A stretch of 64,000 nt of DNA from Jeotgalicoccus sp. (lineage in GTDB: Bacteria; Bacillota; Bacilli; Staphylococcales; Salinicoccaceae), in the NCBI GenBank assembly GCA_003513765.1, contig DONT01000004.1, forward strand, positions 298,377 through 362,376, in the 5' to 3' direction. Positions 45,014 through 52,403 of this stretch are shown piece after piece. Every line of letters begins with the position of its first letter. Within the stretch, counting starts at the first letter, position 1. The notes below the pieces were generated by a model. That model saw only the letters and a list, made by a program, of their open reading frames with translations. It did no database searches and was not told the DNA's origin. A program made the position numbers and the translations under genes.

Positions 45014-45044
45014 AAAACTGCGGTGATTTCACTGCAGTTTTTTT
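45014..45044 (+). terminator. Intrinsic terminator of pgsA
   Basis: A 12-bp stem (45014-45025 with 45030-45041, one G-U), loop ATTT, and a T-run to 45044. Confidence 0.9.
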
Positions 45045-45111
45045 GTTTCAGGACTTATATAAACGGTTATTGTAATACTGTCCGCAATTATTCGAATTCT
45101 GTTTATATAAG

Positions 45112-45125
45112 CGAACATATATTCG
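45112..45125. promoter_or_regulatory. LexA (SOS) box of recA
   Basis: CGAACATATATTCG differs at one position from the Gram-positive SOS consensus CGAAC-N4-GTTCG. It overlaps the region where the recA -35 should be, so LexA bound there would block transcription. The dyad extends to AAGCGAA/TTCGCTT (45109-45128) and runs into six T. Confidence 0.88.
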
Positions 45126-45142
45126 CTTTTTTATTTTGTGCA

Positions 45143-45151
45143 TGATATAAT
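45143..45151 (+). promoter_or_regulatory. Extended -10 of the recA promoter
   Basis: TGATATAAT (45143-45151) is an extended -10, 30 bases before recA. The -35 equivalent (near TTCGCT, 45122-45127) lies within the SOS box. Confidence 0.65.
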
Positions 45152-45181
45152 AATTTATGAGATTACGACTGGAGGTACATT

Positions 45182-46237
45182 ATGGACGAGAGACATAAAG
45201 CGATAGATACTGTTATTAAAAACATGGAAAAGTCATTTGGTAAAGGTGCCGTTATGAAGCTTGGTGACGATGCGGGACGCAAAGTTAAAACTACTTCAAC
45301 GGGCTCAGTCACACTAGATAGAGCATTAGGCGTAGGCGGATATCCGCAGGGCCGTATTATAGAAATTTATGGACCTGAATCATCAGGTAAAACAACTGTT
45401 GCCCTGCACGCAATCGCAGAAGCGCAGAAAAATGGCGGCATTTGTGCATTTATCGATGCAGAGCACGCACTGGATCCGGAATATGCAACTAAATTAGGTG
45501 TTGATATCGACAACTTATATATTTCACAGCCTGATACAGGTGAGCAGGGACTTGAGATCACAGAAGCATTCGTACGAAGCGGCGCTGTAGATATGGTTGT
45601 TGTCGATTCGGTTGCAGCACTTACACCAAGAGCTGAAATCGAAGGTGAAATGGGAGACTCTCATATGGGTCTGCAGGCACGTTTAATGTCACAGGCATTA
45701 AGAAAACTGTCAGGTGCTATTTCAAAAAGTAATACAACAGCAATCTTCATTAACCAGGTTCGTGAAAAAATCGGTGTCATGTTCGGTAACCCTGAAACAA
45801 CAACAGGCGGGCGCGCACTTAAATTCTACAGTTCAGTACGCCTTGAAGTAAGACGTGCAGAAAGCCTTAAGATCGGTCAGGATATCGTCGGTAACCGTAC
45901 GAAAATTAAAGTCGTTAAAAACAAAGTGGCTCCGCCATTTAAAGTTGCCGAAGTCGATATTATGTACGGAGAAGGAATTTCACGTACAGGTGAAGTAATC
46001 GACCTGAGCGTTGAAGAAGAAATCGTTGAAAAAGCCGGTGCATGGTATTCTTACAATGGTGAACGTCTAGGCCAAGGTAAAGAAAACGCCAGAAAAACAT
46101 TAAAAGAAAACCCGGCATTATTTGAAGAAATCGAACGTAAATTACGTTCGGCACTTGGATTCGGTGAAGATATTCCCGAAGATGAAAACAAACAAGAAGA
46201 TGAATCTTTATTGAACGAAGACGAGTCAGAAAAATAA
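45182..46237 (+). CDS. recA: Recombinase RecA
   Basis: RecA forms filaments on single-stranded DNA, drives strand exchange and stimulates LexA self-cleavage. Walker A GPESSGKTT is near residue 63, Walker B VVDSVAAL near 140, and loop L2 region NQVREKIGVMFGNPETTTGG follows. The acidic C-terminal tail is present. It has 351 residues, like staphylococcal RecA. TGGAGG precedes the ATG. The SOS box upstream shows LexA control. A strong terminator follows. Confidence 0.98.
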   Translation: MDERHKAIDTVIKNMEKSFGKGAVMKLGDDAGRKVKTTSTGSVTLDRALGVGGYPQGRIIEIYGPESSGKTTVALHAIAEAQKNGGICAFIDAEHALDPEYATKLGVDIDNLYISQPDTGEQGLEITEAFVRSGAVDMVVVDSVAALTPRAEIEGEMGDSHMGLQARLMSQALRKLSGAISKSNTTAIFINQVREKIGVMFGNPETTTGGRALKFYSSVRLEVRRAESLKIGQDIVGNRTKIKVVKNKVAPPFKVAEVDIMYGEGISRTGEVIDLSVEEEIVEKAGAWYSYNGERLGQGKENARKTLKENPALFEEIERKLRSALGFGEDIPEDENKQEDESLLNEDESEK

Positions 46238-46267
46238 ATAAACCCTGATTAATGACAGGACGATTAG

Positions 46268-46305
46268 ATCAAGCACCGGTATTATAAATACTCGTGCTTG
46301 ATTTT
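46268..46305 (+). terminator. Intrinsic terminator of recA
   Basis: A 9-bp stem (46268-46276 with 46294-46302) is extended inward by further pairing to a small AT loop; TTTT and TTTCTTT follow. Confidence 0.85.
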
Positions 46306-46403
46306 CTTTATGATTATATTTAGAATTGAATTATATAATATTTTAATTAAATCTCATATTATATTTAACACACTTTAGAACCTTAGTTAGGGAGGTGTTT
46401 ATT

Positions 46404-47963
46404 GTGGACTTTATAGACATTCTCTTAATCTTACTTGGTATTATTCTGGGTGTTGTTATCGGATATTTTATTGTCAATAATATATTGACGAACAAGCAGC
46501 GTCAGGCACGGACTTCAGCTGAACATATTATAAGTGAAGCTAAGAAGGAATCCGAAAACCTGAAGAAAGAAAAACTGCTCGAAGCGAAAGAAGAAAACCA
46601 AAATCTGAAAGAAGCTTTTGACAGCGAAATGAATACTCAGCGCAACGACTTGAAAGCGTTTGAAAACAGATTATTGCAGCGTGAAACATCGCTTGATCGT
46701 AAGAGTGAATCACTCGATAAGAAAGATGACATGCTGGAAAACAAAGAAGCTAAAATTGAAGAAAAACAGCAAATGGTTGATGCCAAGGATAACAAGATTA
46801 ATGAAAAGATAAGTCAACAAGAAACAGAGTTATCCCGCATCTCCGGATTGACGCGCGATGAAGCACGTCAAGAAATGTTCTCTCAGGTAGAACAGGAACT
46901 GTCACATGATATGGCTGTAATGGTTAAAGAAAAGAAAGACAAAGCGACTCGGGAAGTAGACAAAGAAGCGCGTGAACTGCTGGCACTTACAGCGCAGCGT
47001 TACGCAGCCGAATATACTAGTGAGTCTACGGTATCAGTAGTCACATTACCGAACGATGAAATGAAAGGCCGCATTATCGGCCGTGAAGGACGAAACATCA
47101 GAACGCTTGAAACACTGACAGGTGTCGATCTTATAATCGATGACACACCTGAAGCAGTAATTCTGTCCGGATTTGATCCTATCAGACGACAAATTGCGAA
47201 AAGTGCACTCGAAGCACTTGTGCAGGACGGCCGCATTCACCCTGGACGCATTGAAGAAATGGTGGATAAAGCCCGTCGGAATATGGAAACTGAAATCCGT
47301 GATGCAGGTGAAGCTGCAGCATTCGAACTCGATATTCACAACCTTCACCCTGAGCTTGCAAAACACTTAGGTAAAATGAAGTACCGCTTAAGTTACGGGC
47401 AAAATGTACTTAAGCACTCGATTGAAGTCGGCTACCTCGCAGGAATACTTGCGAGCGAGCTTGGCGAAAATGTCGCTTTAGCCCGCCGTGCAGGATTACT
47501 GCATGACATCGGCAAAGCAATCGACCACGAAATTGAAGGCTCCCACGTAGAAATCGGAGTCGAACTCGCATCCCGTTACAAAGAACAAGATACGGTAATC
47601 AATGCGATTCAGTCACACCACGGTGATGTTGAACCGACAAGTGTCATTTCAATTCTCGTAGCAGCAGCAGATGCACTCTCTGCAGCGCGCCCAGGCGCGC
47701 GTCGTGAAACGCTGGAAAACTACGTTAAACGATTAGAGAAACTAGAGCATATTGCAGAAAGCTACGATGGCGTAGAAAAAACATTTGCAATTCAGGCCGG
47801 CCGCGAAATCCGCGTCATGGTCAGCCCTGAAGATATCGATGATTTAAAAGCACACCGTCTTGCAAGAGACATTAAAAAACGTGTAGAAGATGAACTGCAA
47901 TATCCAGGACACATAAAAGTGACAGTTGTCCGCGAGATGAGGGCCATAGAATACGCAAAATAA
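46404..47963 (+). CDS. rny: Ribonuclease Y
   Basis: RNase Y is the membrane-anchored endonuclease that starts mRNA decay in many firmicutes. An N-terminal membrane segment (about 3-23) is followed by a long coiled coil rich in Lys/Glu (30-200), a KH domain with GRIIGREGRNIRTLE and an HD domain with LLHDIGKAIDHE (catalytic His-Asp). It has 519 residues. It starts with GTG 46404 behind AGGGAGGTG; the GTG at 46395 is inside that site and is rejected. The upstream region is very AT-rich with several possible -10 elements. It precedes ymdB in relatives; here NERD paralog 2 is inserted between them. Confidence 0.96.
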   Translation: MDFIDILLILLGIILGVVIGYFIVNNILTNKQRQARTSAEHIISEAKKESENLKKEKLLEAKEENQNLKEAFDSEMNTQRNDLKAFENRLLQRETSLDRKSESLDKKDDMLENKEAKIEEKQQMVDAKDNKINEKISQQETELSRISGLTRDEARQEMFSQVEQELSHDMAVMVKEKKDKATREVDKEARELLALTAQRYAAEYTSESTVSVVTLPNDEMKGRIIGREGRNIRTLETLTGVDLIIDDTPEAVILSGFDPIRRQIAKSALEALVQDGRIHPGRIEEMVDKARRNMETEIRDAGEAAAFELDIHNLHPELAKHLGKMKYRLSYGQNVLKHSIEVGYLAGILASELGENVALARRAGLLHDIGKAIDHEIEGSHVEIGVELASRYKEQDTVINAIQSHHGDVEPTSVISILVAAADALSAARPGARRETLENYVKRLEKLEHIAESYDGVEKTFAIQAGREIRVMVSPEDIDDLKAHRLARDIKKRVEDELQYPGHIKVTVVREMRAIEYAK

Positions 47964-47996
47964 AAAGATCAGAGACGTGAGTCTCTGGTCTTTTTT
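47964..47996 (+). terminator. Intrinsic terminator of rny
   Basis: A 13-bp stem (47964-47976 with 47981-47993, one G-U), loop GTGA and a T-run. Confidence 0.9.
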
Positions 47997-48001
47997 GTTT
48001 T

Positions 48002-48197
48002 CTCTGCGGGTTATGCGGGGATTCGATCGGTTGTGATCATCACATGCGGTCGACTGGTGAGTTTCAACCGTATGATGGGCTTACATGCGGTCGAATAGTG
48101 ATTATTAACCGTATGATGGACTCTCATCAGGTTACATGACGTTTATCGACCGGATGAACAGGCTACATCAGGTTGCATAACAATTATCAACCGCATG
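48002..48197. repeat. 41-bp tandem repeat array, family C, copy 1 (four units plus a degenerate leader unit)
   Basis: Units begin at 48043, 48084, 48125 and 48166, exactly 41 bp apart. Each consists of a left arm like CATGCGGTCGA (11 bp), 10 bp, a right arm like TCAACCGTATG (11 bp) and 9 bp. Left and right arms are near reverse complements. A degenerate unit precedes (right arm at about 48023-48033). The array starts a few bases after the rny terminator and lies upstream of NERD paralog 2. Arm centres alternate 21 and 20 bp apart. Confidence 0.92.
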
Positions 48198-48354
48198 AGA
48201 GGAGGACAATAGCGAAATATTTATCGTTTTGACTTAGTATGAAATATTTAGTTTTAAATACACTCAACATTTAATTATACCTTTAATAATATACAGATTT
48301 ATAGAGTTATCGGCAAAATGTCACATACATTAAATGGGAAAACTATATAAGTTA
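48198..48354. other. AT-rich gap before the NERD upstream element
   Basis: No gene is seen. GAAATATTTA occurs twice (48214-48223 and 48241-48250). TTGACT at 48229-48234 could be a -35, but no well-spaced -10 is convincing. Base composition is visibly lower in G+C than in the neighbouring core genes. Confidence 0.4.
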
Positions 48355-48441
48355 GTGTAATAAGTAAACCAGTTCTGCTATTTTTGTATTTAAGTAACTT
48401 TTTTAAAAGGAAATCGCCATTTTCGCCTATATATAGGGTAA
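48355..48441 (+). promoter_or_regulatory. Conserved upstream element of the NERD genes, copy 2
   Basis: Bases 48355-48417 equal 31723-31785 except at two positions, and similarity continues to 48441, including TATATATAG near 48429. It lies 57 bases before the NERD paralog 2 start, nearly the same distance as in copy 1. As in copy 1 a CC...GG pairing possibility followed by six T precedes the ribosome site. Probable shared promoter or leader. Confidence 0.7.
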
Positions 48442-48474
48442 GAGGTACTTTTTTATATTATAGGAGGAGATAGT

Positions 48475-49458
48475 TTGTTTATTAATAATCGAGAAATGCC
48501 AGTTGAACTTTTATACTACAATGCGTTGTCGGCACGAACAGAATTAACAGATAATGAAAAATATCAAATGGCACTTATGAAAAAAGGGTATGAAGGAGAA
48601 TGTCTGTACGATAAAATTTTCGATGAGATTGGTCACGGCAACGTATATATTTTTAGAGATGTTTATTTGAAAATAGGAAGCACAACTACACAGTATGACA
48701 GTATCGTAATTACTGATAACCGGGTAACAGTAAATGAAATTAAAAATTTTCAGGGAGATATTCATTATTCCAAAGATAACTGGTATAAAAAAGGATATCC
48801 TCTTGAAGAATATGCCTTTGCACAACTAAGAAGAGCTCAGGGCAAGCTTATGAAATTAAGTAAAAACTCTGGAGTAAATTTTGAAGTGACAGGTGCATTG
48901 ATTTTTATCAACGATGATTTCAGGATAACCAGCGACAAAGATGATATTTGGGAGAAAACAATTGTACGGAGTCATTTAAGAGGTTATCTTCAAAACCTAA
49001 ACAGTGTTCAAAAGTCAGACAAAGCGCAAAAAATTGCGAATATCATAAATAAATACAGAGTAAATAATATTTATTTTAATGAGAAAGCAGATATTTCAAG
49101 GCTGAAATTAGGATTCTATTGCAGCGAATGCAGAAGTTACGATTTGATAAAAAGACGATTTCATTTTACCTGCAGTAAATGCGGATCAATCGAGAGCAAT
49201 GAAGCTCATTTGCTGCGTGCAATAAGTGATTATAAGTTTTTATTTTATAATCAGCCTGTTACGAAAAAGTCCCTTCTATATTTGATAGATAATCAGCTAA
49301 AAAGATCAGCAGTAGGAAGACTATTAAGAAAACACTGTGTACTTGAGAATAAAGGAAGAAGTGCTGAACATATTTTTAAGTATCACGACTTAAATGCAGC
49401 GCTAATAGCGACTAAAGACCAAAGATATAAGGATAAAATTACGAGATACTCTGAATGA
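48475..49458 (+). CDS. NERD domain and zinc-ribbon protein, paralog 2
   Basis: A 327-residue protein colinear with the product of 31840-32847. The same residues are kept at the same numbers: Glu42 (GECLYDKIFDE), Asp75 (QYDSI), Glu88 and Lys90 (NEIKN), and zinc-ribbon Cys216, 219, 233 and 236. FKYHDLNAA near residue 301 matches FKYYDFNTA in the paralog. It starts with TTG 48475 behind AGGAGG. The DNA is more AT-rich than neighbouring genes, which suggests transfer. It is bracketed by two family C repeat arrays, the second starting at its stop codon. Function unknown; a nuclease-type role is inferred from the fold only. Confidence 0.85.
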   Translation: MFINNREMPVELLYYNALSARTELTDNEKYQMALMKKGYEGECLYDKIFDEIGHGNVYIFRDVYLKIGSTTTQYDSIVITDNRVTVNEIKNFQGDIHYSKDNWYKKGYPLEEYAFAQLRRAQGKLMKLSKNSGVNFEVTGALIFINDDFRITSDKDDIWEKTIVRSHLRGYLQNLNSVQKSDKAQKIANIINKYRVNNIYFNEKADISRLKLGFYCSECRSYDLIKRRFHFTCSKCGSIESNEAHLLRAISDYKFLFYNQPVTKKSLLYLIDNQLKRSAVGRLLRKHCVLENKGRSAEHIFKYHDLNAALIATKDQRYKDKITRYSE

Positions 49459-49652
49459 TTCTATTGAATAACGAGTATCGACCGTATTACAGGGACTCAT
49501 GCGGCTGATTGTAGTCTCTTAACCTCATGAGGACATCACATCAAGTTGAAAGATGACGATCGACCGTACGGGAGTCTCACATCCGGTTGAATCACAATTA
49601 TCAACCGCATGAAGCTTACACATACGGTCGAAAATAGATTATCAACCTCATG
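49457..49652. repeat. 41-bp tandem repeat array, family C, copy 2 (four units plus a leader unit)
   Basis: Left arms start at 49498, 49539, 49580 and 49621, exactly 41 bp apart, each followed after 10 bp by a right arm (for example CATCCGGTTGA at 49580-49590 and TCAACCGCATG at 49601-49611, perfectly complementary except one base). A leader unit has a good right arm at 49478-49488 and a degenerate left arm that overlaps the NERD stop codon (49456-49458). Confidence 0.92.
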
Positions 49653-49660
49653 AGTATAAA

Positions 49661-49700
49661 ACGCCCACCCCCATCCAAACTCCCTCTATTATCCACACCA
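49661..49700 (+). other. C-rich, G-poor tract between repeat array and ymdB
   Basis: 21 of 40 bases are C and one is G. It lies directly before the presumed ymdB -10 (TATAAT, 49709-49714). It mirrors the tract after the first NERD gene. No intrinsic terminator is seen for NERD paralog 2. Confidence 0.4.
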
Positions 49701-49738
49701 AAATAATGTATAATTAAGCTAATAGATAGGGTGATTTG

Positions 49739-50497
49739 ATGAGAATTTTATTCATTGGAGATGTTGTCGGAAAAATTGGCCGACGCATGATTAAAAATTA
49801 TTTGCCAGGGCTGAAAAGAGAACATGGTGCACATTTTACGATTGTAAATGGTGAGAATGCGGCACACGGCAAGGGTATTACTGAAAGTACTTATAAAGAA
49901 ATTTTAAATGGCGGCGCGGATTTTATCACGCTGGGTAACCACGCCTTCGCTAAACGCGATGTGTATGATTTATTCGAAAAGGATGTCAAAATGGTGCGTC
50001 CGGCGAATTTCCCGGAAGGCACGCCGGGTGACGGCAGCCGGGTGGTTAACATTAATGGAAAAAAATTATTAATCGTTAATCTGCAAGCGCGCAGTTTCCT
50101 GGAACCGATTGAAAATCCGTTCACAGTAATCGATAAAATTCTCGAGGAGAACGAATACGATGCGGCTTTCGTTGATTTCCACAGTGAAACGACGAGCGAG
50201 TCAATTGCGATGGGCTATCATTTAGACGGCCGTGTAAATGCGGTAGTCGGAACGCACACGCATGTTCAGACGAATGATGCGACGTGTCTGCCGAATGGAA
50301 CAGTTTACATCACTGACGTCGGTATGACCGGTTTCAAAGATGGCATATTAGGTATCAGGAAAGACGAAGTAATCCGGAGATTCATTACAAATCTGCCTGA
50401 ACGTCACGTTGTGCCGGATGAAGGCAAAGGGATAATCAGCGGTGTAATTATCGACACTGACAGCAAAACAATTAAAAACTTTAAAATCGAAGAGTAA
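49739..50497 (+). CDS. ymdB: YmdB-family metallophosphoesterase
   Basis: YmdB of Bacillus is a cyclic-nucleotide phosphodiesterase that influences biofilm and motility choices. The metallophosphoesterase motifs are visible: IGDVVGKIGR at the N-terminus, NGENAAHGKG (about 38), GNHAF (about 67), VDFHSETTSE (about 148) and GTHTHVQTND (about 175). It has 252 residues. The start at ATG 49739 follows ATAGGGTGAT; the TTG at 49736 is too close to that site. It normally sits next to rny, from which it is separated here by the NERD gene and repeats. Confidence 0.93.
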   Translation: MRILFIGDVVGKIGRRMIKNYLPGLKREHGAHFTIVNGENAAHGKGITESTYKEILNGGADFITLGNHAFAKRDVYDLFEKDVKMVRPANFPEGTPGDGSRVVNINGKKLLIVNLQARSFLEPIENPFTVIDKILEENEYDAAFVDFHSETTSESIAMGYHLDGRVNAVVGTHTHVQTNDATCLPNGTVYITDVGMTGFKDGILGIRKDEVIRRFITNLPERHVVPDEGKGIISGVIIDTDSKTIKNFKIEE

Positions 50498-50504
50498 GCA
50501 TAAG

Positions 50505-50540
50505 AAAACGGGCGCATCCATCAAAAATGCGTCCGTTTTT
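50505..50540 (+). terminator. Intrinsic terminator of ymdB
   Basis: A 13-bp stem (50505-50517 with 50527-50539, one G-U), a nine-base loop, and T. Confidence 0.9.
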
Positions 50541-50681
50541 GTATTTAAAAATAAATTTTGTCATTCCAGTTCAAGTTTAGTGAAAATTATGTCACTTTTA
50601 TGGCATAATATAATTGATTCGGTTTTCGAAAGATTAGCGTCAGATAGTATTCACGTCACAGAAACAAAGGATGGTTTTACA

Positions 50682-52403
50682 ATGATTACAGTTTACCGCT
50701 ACGCCATGAAGTACAAATGGATGATTTTTATTGCTTTATTTTTTATGTTTGTTGAGCTGATTGTCGAACTTATTCAGCCGCTGTTTATTCAGCAGGTTAT
50801 CGACAACGGAATTATGATTAACAGCATCGAGAACGTTATATTTTATCTTGTTATAATGTTTGCGATATCGATTATTGCACTCCTTGCAGGTCTTTTTAAT
50901 ACATACTTTACGAGTCATCTGACGAATATGTTCGGCTATGATCTCAGGATGGCGATCTTTACGCGGGTCCAGAATTTCACGCTCGCCACCTTATCGCGTT
51001 TTTCAACGTCGAGCCTGATTACGAGAATGACACAGGATGTGCTGCAGACGGAAATGCTGCTCTTTATGAGTCTCCGCATACTGTTCCGTGCACCGCTCTT
51101 AGTTATCGGTTCTTTGATTATGTCATTTATCGTCAATCCGACGCTCGGGCTGTATTTATCAATACTGACACCAGTCCTTGCTATTTTCCTGTTTTTCGCA
51201 GCGCGAAAAGGGGCGGAAATATTCCTACGGGTACAGCATTGGCTGGACAGAATTAACCGTTTTATTCAGCAGAATTTAGAAGCTGTCAGATTAATAAAAG
51301 CCAATGACTCAGGCGACTATGAAACCGGTAAATTTGCAAGGGTCGCAGCGAAACTCCGCGACGATACAATTTTTGCATTAAGACTGATGGAGTCGATTCT
51401 GCCGGTCCTTTTACTAATTATGAACGGCAGTCTGCTTTTAGTACTGTGGGTCGCATCTGATCTGCTTCAGACGAATGAAGTTGCCGTCGGGGAAATCGTT
51501 GCGGTAATAAACTACGCGCTCCGTATGCAGGGCGGATTCTCGATGTTTGCGTTTCTGATTATTGCGTCATCACGCGCTAAGGCAAGCAGTGACCGTATCA
51601 GTGAAATACTTCATGCACCGATTGCTGCAGAGGATAAAGACACGTTTGAAGCCGCTGACAGTGCAGGCACGGTTAAATTCGACAATGTGTCGTTTAAATA
51701 TCCAAACACAGGACGCTACGTGCTGAAAAATATTTCATTTGAAATTCAAGATAATGAAAACTTTGTTATTATGGGCGGCACCGGGTCCGGCAAGAGTTCG
51801 CTGATCAGTCTGATTCCGAATATGTACGATGCGACTGACGGAAAAGTTATTGTTAACGATAAAAATGTGCTCGACTGGAGTACGGCGGAACTCAGACAGA
51901 CAATCGGCTACGTGCCGCAGCGTGCTATATTATTCACCGGCAGCATCTACGAAAATCTGCTCTGGGGGAATTTACACGCTGAAGAAGATGATGTATTTAT
52001 GTCATCTGAAAAAGCACAGATTCACGATAATATAATGAATTTCGATGAAACGTATGAGACACCGGTCGGACAAATGGGAGTGACATTGTCCGGCGGGCAG
52101 AAGCAGCGCCTGTCGATAGCACGCGCGCTCGTCAGAAAACCGTCTATTCTTATTCTGGATGATTCAACTTCTGCGCTCGATGTCAGAACTGAGAATAATT
52201 TGTGGGATGCACTTGAAGAGGAAAATGTAACACGTATCGTCATTACTCAGAAAATCTCTACTGCTGAACAGGCGGATCGGGTGCTTCTTTTAGATGACGG
52301 TGAGATTTCTGCACTCGGCACTCACGAAGAACTTTTAGCAAGGTCAGAACTGTACAGAGAAATTTACGAATCGCAGAAACAAGGGGGGCATCTCGATGAC
52401 TAA
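50682..52403 (+). CDS. ABC exporter half-transporter, subunit 1 (YfiB-like)
   Basis: A type I ABC exporter half: six membrane segments in residues 1-310 then a nucleotide-binding domain. Walker A is GGTGSGKSS, the signature LSGGQKQRLS is canonical, and Walker B ILILDDSTSALD has Asp where the catalytic Glu normally lies, so this ATP site is probably the degenerate one. It has 573 residues from ATG 50682 behind AAAGGATGG; the longer frame from GTG 50580 is rejected. TATAAT at 50609-50614 may be the -10. It overlaps the next gene by 8 bases, so the two form a heterodimer. Substrate unknown (drug or lipid export is common in this group). Confidence 0.9.
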   Translation: MITVYRYAMKYKWMIFIALFFMFVELIVELIQPLFIQQVIDNGIMINSIENVIFYLVIMFAISIIALLAGLFNTYFTSHLTNMFGYDLRMAIFTRVQNFTLATLSRFSTSSLITRMTQDVLQTEMLLFMSLRILFRAPLLVIGSLIMSFIVNPTLGLYLSILTPVLAIFLFFAARKGAEIFLRVQHWLDRINRFIQQNLEAVRLIKANDSGDYETGKFARVAAKLRDDTIFALRLMESILPVLLLIMNGSLLLVLWVASDLLQTNEVAVGEIVAVINYALRMQGGFSMFAFLIIASSRAKASSDRISEILHAPIAAEDKDTFEAADSAGTVKFDNVSFKYPNTGRYVLKNISFEIQDNENFVIMGGTGSGKSSLISLIPNMYDATDGKVIVNDKNVLDWSTAELRQTIGYVPQRAILFTGSIYENLLWGNLHAEEDDVFMSSEKAQIHDNIMNFDETYETPVGQMGVTLSGGQKQRLSIARALVRKPSILILDDSTSALDVRTENNLWDALEEENVTRIVITQKISTAEQADRVLLLDDGEISALGTHEELLARSELYREIYESQKQGGHLDD

